The notes under the pieces are model-generated. The model was not told where the DNA came from and did no database searches. It was given only the letters and a program-made list of their open reading frames with translations. Shown piece by piece: positions 1 to 6,800 of a stretch of DNA of 10,309 nt. Source of the stretch: Chitinophagaceae bacterium. Its GTDB lineage: Bacteria; Bacteroidota; Bacteroidia; Chitinophagales; Chitinophagaceae. The stretch's first letter is position 1, and every line of letters starts with the position of its first letter. The translations under genes were made by a program, and so were the position numbers. The DNA lies in NCBI GenBank assembly GCA_017882205.1, contig JADGPY010000413.1:1-10309 (forward strand). Reading direction: 5' to 3'.

Positions 1-708
1 GTTGTTGAAAGTGACGGTGCATTTCATATTCGCGTAAGTGAGCGTTTGCGACATAAAAACAGGGGTATAACCATGTGGGACTATGAACACCTGGTACTAC
101 AGAATTTCCCGGAGATCTACAAGGTAAAATGCATCAACCATACCAGTATCAAATTAGTTGGAGATATTGAAAGTGACAATGAACTGGCTCCAGGTCACGT
201 GGTAGTAGTGCCGGTTCCTGACCTGCGAAACAAAAATGCGATTGATCCTCTAAAGCCAATGACAAGCATTGGGACGCTGGTAAATATTAATGAGTTCCTG
301 AAAAAACATATCTCACCATTTGTTCAACTGCAGGTAAAGAATGCAAGGTTTGAAGAAATACAGTTAGACTTCAGGGTCAAGTTCAATAATGAAGATGGTG
401 CATTTTATCATGATGTATTACGGGATGAAATTGTACAGTTTTTATCACCCTGGGCTTTCGTTTCTGGCGCTGACCTGAGTTTTGGCGGTAGTGTTTATAA
501 AAGCGTGTTGTTGAATTTTGTTGAGGAAAGACCATATGTTGATTTTGTGACTTGTTTCAAAATGTTTCATTGGGTTGATGGCGTTAAGTCAACAGATGTA
601 GACGAAGCTGTGGCCACCAGCGCACGATCTGTACTCGTTTCTTATGGAGGAAGTGCTACTTCCGATAAACATATTATTGATTATGTAAACTATGATTGCA
701 ATTGCTAA
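1..708 (+). CDS. Baseplate J / Afp11-like (gp6-like) eCIS baseplate wedge protein, C-terminal part, 5'-truncated
   Basis: The frame is open from base 1 to the TAA at 706-708 and gives 235 residues. The 15 codons before the first possible start (TTG at 46) already encode family-like sequence running into RVSERLRHKNR, so this is the tail of a longer gene and the TTG is an internal Leu codon. I recognise the C-terminal region of Bacteroidota eCIS baseplate J proteins: the TMWDYEHLVL stretch (about residues 24-33), then NELAPGHVVVVPVPDLRNKN, then the ISPF and FLSPWAF segments. Afp11/Pvc11 relatives are T4 gp6-like and form the wedge ring around the spike hub; the particle assembles in the cytoplasm, and no signal peptide would be expected. 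The gene overlaps the next wedge gene by one base, matching the usual afp11-afp12 adjacency. The N-terminal core lies outside the window, so total length and integrity are unknown. Confidence 0.88.
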   Translation, partial: VVESDGAFHIRVSERLRHKNRGITMWDYEHLVLQNFPEIYKVKCINHTSIKLVGDIESDNELAPGHVVVVPVPDLRNKNAIDPLKPMTSIGTLVNINEFLKKHISPFVQLQVKNARFEEIQLDFRVKFNNEDGAFYHDVLRDEIVQFLSPWAFVSGADLSFGGSVYKSVLLNFVEERPYVDFVTCFKMFHWVDGVKSTDVDEAVATSARSVLVSYGGSATSDKHIIDYVNYDCNC

Positions 709-710
709 TG
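706..710 (+). other. TAATG stop/start overlap coupling the two baseplate wedge genes
   Basis: The TAA stop of the upstream wedge gene (706-708) shares its last A with the ATG (708-710) of the downstream gene. Such overlaps usually indicate translational coupling, which would suit two proteins needed in matched amounts in one wedge. The overlap also fixes the start of the second gene: a TTG at 696 is in frame but lies inside the upstream gene and would add only four residues. No convincing Shine-Dalgarno sequence precedes the ATG, as is common in Bacteroidota. Confidence 0.8.
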
Positions 711-3700
711 AACGAATTATTATCCATACCTAAAATAAGGCAGCTTCCATCGGATGAGGACTTCCAGTTCCTGCGTACTCAAGGTTTGAAGTACATTGAG
801 AATCTTGCTCATACGCTTTGGACGGATTATAATACTCATGACCCGGGTGTTACTATACTTGAAGCATTGTGTTATGCAATAACAGAATTAGGATACAGAA
901 GTGATTTTGATATACAAGACCTGCTCGCTGATAAGGATGGCAAAGTAGATACCGGTCAAACATTTTATAGTGCTAAAAATATTTTCAGGAATAATCCATT
1001 AACCCCTGAAGACTATAGGAAAATATTAATTGATACTATTGGTGTGCATAATGCATTTTTGTTCCCGGCACAAAATGTTGCTGATTTAAATGCTAAAGAT
1101 ATCCCGGTAACGGAAGTTCCTTTCTATCCCGATTGCAAGAAAGATGCATTGGTTTATCATAATACTGATCACGAGGCAATCGATGTAAGAGGCTTATATA
1201 AAGTGTTGCTTGATCTTGATGATACAGAAACATTTGGGGATTTGAATGTTGGTAACATTTTTTATTCTTTGACGCAGAGTACAATTGTTGGTGCCAACGT
1301 GGAGGCAATTTTGCCTCCATGGCGGGAAATGAATACAAACACTCTCTCGAACATAGTGGCTAATATTACTTCAGTAGTTGTGAATCAAAATAGTACGACT
1401 GGCTTATGGGCCATAAAAATATCATACCTGGATGGTGTAATCTCCAAATCTTTTGAATACTCTATCCGTAAAACACTCAATAGTGGAGATCCCGGAGTGG
1501 ATGCATTGATTACCAGTGAAATTCAAAAGCAAGAAACACAGGGAAGCATCCTACAATTATATAGTAAAAAGCTGGATTACATAGCAGAGATATTACAAGA
1601 GTGCCTGTACAAATTAAATGATCAGAGAAATCTTTGCGAAGATTTTCTATCTGTAGATACAGTACAATATACAGGGGTGAGTATTTGTGTAGATATTGAA
1701 ACTACTGTCGGATCAGATTTAGAAGAAATCCTTGGTAATGTTTATTTTCTTATAGAGCAATATTTTAGTCCAACAATAAATTTTTATTTGTTGCAGGAAA
1801 TGCTGGATAAAGGGCTTGCTGTCGATGATATTTTCGAAGGTCCGGGTTTAACCCATGGCTTTATTGACACCAACGAACTCATTAATGCACAATTGCGTTC
1901 TGAAATCAGGGTATCAGATATTGTAAACCTTCTGATGGATATCCCGGGTGTAGTTGCGATTAAAAATTTGTTGCTCACAACTTATGATGATAAAGGAAAT
2001 ATTATCCAGAGTGGGCAAAAGTGGTGTGTTCACATGGCTCCTTACCACAAACCGGTGCTTGATATATTCAGAAGTAAGATCTTATTCTACAAATCGAAAC
2101 TTCCTTTTACTGCAAAGCTTGATGAAGCGCTGAATGTATTGAGATTACTTGAAGCTAATAATGAAAGGCCAAAACTAAAGGGCCATCGGGATGATCTTAT
2201 AATGCCAACAGGTAAGTATTACCAGTTGGATGATTACCTTACAGTTCAATATGAACTTCCCCAAACTTATGGAGTGAGTGATGCAGGTTTGTCTGACCAG
2301 GAAAGTTATCAACGTAAAGTACAGGCCTTACAATTGCGTGCATATCTTTTGTTATATGATCAGATACTCGCAGATTTTTTTTCCCAGCTCAAACATGCAA
2401 AGGATCTGTTTAGTCTTGATAATTCTGTCACTCAAACTTATTTTACCCAATTCCTGACCGGGATAAAGGATATAGATAAAATTTATAGGGTTGTTGATAT
2501 ATCACCAGTAAATAATCATTCATATTCTTTGCAGGAAGTGCTGGCAGGTCCAATTCCCGTTCCTACAAATTCTGCGGATCCCAATTATAATATAGCAGTC
2601 TATTTAAACCAACTTCACGGCAATTTAATAGAAGATGAGACAACCTTTGATGACCGAAGAAATCGTTTCCTGGATCATTTGATAGCCAGGTTTGCAGAAA
2701 CATTTGAGGACTATGTTTATATGTTGTATACAGCAGATAAAGAACGCATAGCTGCTAAGGAACTTATTGATGATAAAATTCTTTTTCTCAAAGATTATCC
2801 CATTATTAGTGCAGAGCGCGGCAAGGCATTTAATTACCTGGCTAATGTACTGCCTCTTCCTGCTGATTCTATATTTAATGTAAGTGGACTTGAAAAACGG
2901 GTAAGCAGGTTCACCGGCATTCAAAATTATACTTATCGCAATTTATTTTGTTTGCCTGATTATGAGGTAATAAATAATGGAACATTGATTGATCCAAAAT
3001 ATGTTTTCCATATTTTGAATAAGGCACTTGAAACAGTTTTAAAGTCGATTGTTGAATTTAAAACGCTTGAGGAAACAGAGAATACTATCAATAGCGTTTA
3101 TGAAAACATGTTAAATAAAAACAGTTATAAGATTCTAAAGAATCCATCAGCAGTATTCGAGATACAATTGTTTAATGAAGATGGAACCCAGATTGCTGTA
3201 TCAGAAAATACATTCCCTAATAATCTTGTAGCGGCAACATACCAGCGTAATCTTATTATCAGTTTTCAACCTGGTTGTGATTCTGAAGGAATGCACCTGG
3301 TTGAACATTTATTACTTCGGCCTCATTTCCCTGCGTCACCTCCATTAGGGGTTCAACCTGAAAAGGATTATGAATTAATGCAGGTTTGTCTTGATAAGAA
3401 CTGTGTATTCTGCGGCGAAGAAGACCCGTACTCATTCAGAATTTCAGTTTTTCTTCCATTCTGGCCAGCCCGTTTTAGAGATATGGATTTCCGAAGGTAT
3501 GTGGAAGATGTTTTTCAAACCGAGGCGCCGGCTCATATTGCCGTAAAAGTATGTTGGCTAAACTATACTTCAATGAAAAAGTTTGAAGCAATTTTCCAGG
3601 ATTGGCTGGATGCTTTACAAACATATGGATCTGATCTTAAGAAAACTAACCCTATTAAAATGCAACAGTTAAAAATGGCAGGGAATAAGATGGTTGAATT

Positions 3701-3806
3701 TATGGCCTCGGCTCACAGTGAATATCCTGAAGCGAGGTTACATGATTGTGCAACTAGTGTCACGAATCCTGTCAGATTAGGCAGTACGGTTTTGGGGTCG
3801 TTTTAA
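708..3806 (+). CDS. Afp12-like (gp7-like) eCIS baseplate wedge protein
   Basis: A 1032-residue protein starting at the ATG in the TAATG overlap. Residues 38-64 carry the family's signature: a W-T-D-Y-N-x-H-D-P-G-V-T run followed by LEALCYAITELGYR. Near the C-terminus are EGMHLVEHLLLRP (860-872), a CX4CX2C cluster (Cys894, Cys899, Cys902), DPYSFR (from 906), a WPARF segment, APAHI (940-944), and a terminal NPVRLGSTVLGSF. I recall these landmarks from the large protein that follows baseplate J in Bacteroidota eCIS loci. Afp12/Pvc12 relatives pair with the gp6-like protein to build the wedge ring, which triggers sheath contraction. No signal peptide or membrane segment is visible, in keeping with assembly in the cytoplasm. 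Both family ends are present, so the gene looks intact. The middle (about residues 130-850) is not identifiable by eye. The match to gp7 is by position and known family relation, not visible sequence similarity. Confidence 0.85.
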   Translation: MNELLSIPKIRQLPSDEDFQFLRTQGLKYIENLAHTLWTDYNTHDPGVTILEALCYAITELGYRSDFDIQDLLADKDGKVDTGQTFYSAKNIFRNNPLTPEDYRKILIDTIGVHNAFLFPAQNVADLNAKDIPVTEVPFYPDCKKDALVYHNTDHEAIDVRGLYKVLLDLDDTETFGDLNVGNIFYSLTQSTIVGANVEAILPPWREMNTNTLSNIVANITSVVVNQNSTTGLWAIKISYLDGVISKSFEYSIRKTLNSGDPGVDALITSEIQKQETQGSILQLYSKKLDYIAEILQECLYKLNDQRNLCEDFLSVDTVQYTGVSICVDIETTVGSDLEEILGNVYFLIEQYFSPTINFYLLQEMLDKGLAVDDIFEGPGLTHGFIDTNELINAQLRSEIRVSDIVNLLMDIPGVVAIKNLLLTTYDDKGNIIQSGQKWCVHMAPYHKPVLDIFRSKILFYKSKLPFTAKLDEALNVLRLLEANNERPKLKGHRDDLIMPTGKYYQLDDYLTVQYELPQTYGVSDAGLSDQESYQRKVQALQLRAYLLLYDQILADFFSQLKHAKDLFSLDNSVTQTYFTQFLTGIKDIDKIYRVVDISPVNNHSYSLQEVLAGPIPVPTNSADPNYNIAVYLNQLHGNLIEDETTFDDRRNRFLDHLIARFAETFEDYVYMLYTADKERIAAKELIDDKILFLKDYPIISAERGKAFNYLANVLPLPADSIFNVSGLEKRVSRFTGIQNYTYRNLFCLPDYEVINNGTLIDPKYVFHILNKALETVLKSIVEFKTLEETENTINSVYENMLNKNSYKILKNPSAVFEIQLFNEDGTQIAVSENTFPNNLVAATYQRNLIISFQPGCDSEGMHLVEHLLLRPHFPASPPLGVQPEKDYELMQVCLDKNCVFCGEEDPYSFRISVFLPFWPARFRDMDFRRYVEDVFQTEAPAHIAVKVCWLNYTSMKKFEAIFQDWLDALQTYGSDLKKTNPIKMQQLKMAGNKMVEFMASAHSEYPEARLHDCATSVTNPVRLGSTVLGSF

Positions 3807-3897
3807 TAAGTATTGTTTATTGACTATTGTTTTATTGCTTATTTTATATTGATTATTGAATTCCATTTTCGATTGATCACCATGAATTGTATCATTT
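3807..3897 (+). repeat. AT-rich spacer with six phased TATTG words, possible promoter/5' leader
   Basis: This 91-base spacer is the only sizeable gap in the window. TATTG occurs at 3811, 3818, 3825, 3833, 3847 and 3854, with steps of 7, 7, 8, 14 and 7, so five of the six lie on or within one base of a 7-base lattice. This may be a decayed short tandem repeat or a series of protein-binding sites. TATATTG at 3845-3851 vaguely resembles the Bacteroidota -7 element (TAnnTTTG), but it is one base short and I found no well-placed -33 partner, so a promoter is only possible. I see no strong hairpin followed by a T-run, so no terminator is called. Confidence 0.45.
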
Positions 3898-6800
3898 ATG
3901 AGTAACATTACTGAATATCCCGTTTTTGAACCAGACCAGGTGCTTAAATCAGACCACCTGAACAATATGTTCAACTACCTGGATGAGCAAAACCGATTGA
4001 CACGACGTAACCTGATTGGTATTGGTATTGTATGCGGATTAGATTCGTATTATAGCAGCAGTACGATCAATATTACCAAAGGGTTGGGGATTACGTCATT
4101 GGGCTATCTCATCCAATTCGATGGGAGTAATTATACCTATGCACGTAATTATGTTTTACCTGATGATACACAGGTTGACGAGCATTCTTTTTACAGTGGA
4201 TTCAAGCTGTGGAAACTTTTTTCCCCTACAACTGATAATCCTTTGGTTGCTGGAGATGAGGTACTTTCAAACAGTACCTTTCTCCAGGATAAAGTAGTCA
4301 TGCTATTTCTTGAATGGAGGAATGTTGATCTTAAAAATTGCACCACAATTGATTGCGATGACAAAGGTCAGAAAGCTCAATTTACCATCCAACCCTTATT
4401 AATAGCCCAGAAGGATTTAGCCACATTTAAGTATACTGGTTTCCAGAGCGCAAAAGGTAACTTGCCGGACATAGTTTTAAAAAGATATAATGTTCCGTTT
4501 AAGCAATTAAAATCTCCTACTGATGTCCTTAATTCCTTTTACAATATTACTGATGCAACAACTTTAAAAAGCATTGCAGATGCTTACAATAATGTATATA
4601 ATACATTCAAGCCAATACTTAATGGAGAAGGTAGTAATCCTTTCGATAACCTGTTTAAAATATTAACAACAATTGCTTCTACGATCAAGACGTCGAAGGC
4701 AATATTCACAGAATATTTTTATGATTATATCGATGATCTTGTAAAAGCGTATCTCGAATTCAGGGAAAAAGCAGATAGCCTGTTAGTTGAATGTTGCCCC
4801 GATGGAAATCTCTTTCCTTTTCACCTTGCACTTTCAGAAGCCTTGGTTGATAGCAGGACAAATGTATCCGCATACAGAAACTATTTTATACACTCACCAG
4901 TTTTTGGAACGCAAAAAACATTGGCTGCAGAAGTGCAAATGCTTTTTCTAAGAATGAAGTTACTACTGGGTCATTTTAGTTTACCTGATGTAAAAACAAT
5001 TCCTGGTTCAGCAGTTAAGATCACTCCAAGTGAACTGGGTAAAAGCTATTTATCGGATAGAGCAATCCCCTATTATTATAACACAGCTACATTGCTCAAC
5101 TATTGGAATTTTGAAAGATCTTCTAAAGGGAAATCATCAAAAAATTTATCTTATCATGCTAATACTTATTCAACAGATGATAAGGTTGTAAATCCATTAA
5201 AGTACGAGCTCGAAAGGTATAATTTCTTCAGGGTTGAAGGCCATATTGGAAAACAAATTGATAATGCATTGGCCACCATAGTTCAACAAAAACAATCATT
5301 CAGCCTGCCATTTGATGTAATTGCTTTGAATGTAGCTGCAGGCAATGTACGGGGAGCGAATATGGGAAAATGTCATTTCGCTGATCTTGAAAGCTTGTTT
5401 AATGTTATGCTGGCTGAATTGCTTTGTAAAATTCATGAACCTGTTTGTTTCCTAAGCGGATTGCCTTATGTAAACCTCGACCAGTTTACTGCTGGCTTAG
5501 CAATTGCCGGCGGTACCGCGGCAGTTCCGCCAACTGGTACAACCCTGACTGACTTAAATGCGGCAACAGGCTTTAGGTCACTAAGTGATTTACAGAATTT
5601 GGTGAGCAGTGCAACTAAAAGGGTAGTCCTCACCACAAATATTAATACCCTCACCAGGCTGAATCAGAATTTTATTGACCAGGAAAAACTGGTAGCTGCT
5701 TATCGAAAAGGAACATTTCTTCAACATTTTTGCGCACCGGGAACAGCCGCAGCAGGAAAACCAAAAACGGTTGGCCAGGTATACCTGGAAACTATTAAAA
5801 CAAATGCCACTGCATTTCCAAAACCTGCTGCTATTGATACTTCGGGAACCATCAATTTCAATGTTCTTTTAAGTAATATCTATCACCACATATTTTATTT
5901 CATTGATACTGCTGAAGAGATGTTTGCTGTATCTCTTACAAAATATTTGAACAACCTTGATTATGCAGCATTTCAATACAAGTATAAGCTGTTGGTACAG
6001 GAAGCGGAGGATTTTACAAAATTGGTTATGTTGATATTGGTGTATTATGAAAACCTGAACAAGGATACAACGGAAACTAAACTTCAGGATTTTGTAGAAG
6101 ATGCGGTTATCGATTTATTGATAGATGAAATGGAAATGATCACTCATCTATGCATGGATGAAAAAATTAATCAATTATTAGATGAGTATCAAAAAAGATT
6201 ACAGCAATTGAATCTGGATCGAATGTTTTCTTACTATACTACTCAGCATTCGGGGATTGATCACAAGGCAGGTGTTCCTAAAGGAGGTACTTTTATTCTG
6301 GTGTATGAAGATAAGGTTGTAACCAGTACAGTAGGAAAAAGAACAGCTGTGTTATCGGTACAGCCCCCTATAGCGGATGCCATTATTAGCACGGCTCAAC
6401 CCATTGAAGGCGCAGCTTTAGCAACAGCCCAAAATATAAAGTTAGCCGCAGATGCAACAACAGTAGGCGGAGCGCCTAAGACTGCCTCCTCCAACTTTTC
6501 TGATGCTACAAAGATATTTGAGCTGAATAAATCAAAATTAACAGAAGAGGAATTTGCAAGCGCCCTGGACCTGATAGATAAAATAAGGCCAATTGATACA
6601 AGTCGTGTAGACACTTTCAGGATCGGTGAAAAAATTGTGTTTGCAGATTTTTATTTGCCCTATATGTGTTGTAGTGATTGTTCTCCTATTTCGTATATTA
6701 TTCCTGCTAGTGTAGATACCCCGCCTGATCCAACAACCATTAAATTAAGCCGGAATATTATTTGCAGTAATGACACCGATCCTTTGACTATAACTGTTAA

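Noticed and set aside
696..707. TTG at 696 as the start of the second wedge protein.
   Set aside because: It would add only four residues inside the upstream gene. The ATG at 708 in the TAATG overlap is the natural start.
46..708. A 220-residue ORF starting at TTG 46 as a complete gene.
   Set aside because: The frame is open back to base 1 and the preceding codons encode sequence continuous with the baseplate J family, so the TTG is internal and the gene is truncated by the window edge.
1093..1338. Minus-strand ORFs of 62-99 residues opposite the wedge, PKD-repeat and tape-measure genes.
   Set aside because: All lie fully or mostly opposite strongly supported plus-strand genes, show no family motif, and have no promoter or operon context.
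2375..2382. Run of eight T in the Afp12-like gene as a frameshift or phase-variation site.
   Set aside because: The frame continues normally with conserved family sequence on both sides. No overlapping alternative frame of interest is seen.
3807..3897. Rho-independent terminator after the Afp12-like gene.
   Set aside because: No stable GC-containing stem followed by a T-run was found. TGATCA at 3874-3879 is only a short palindrome.
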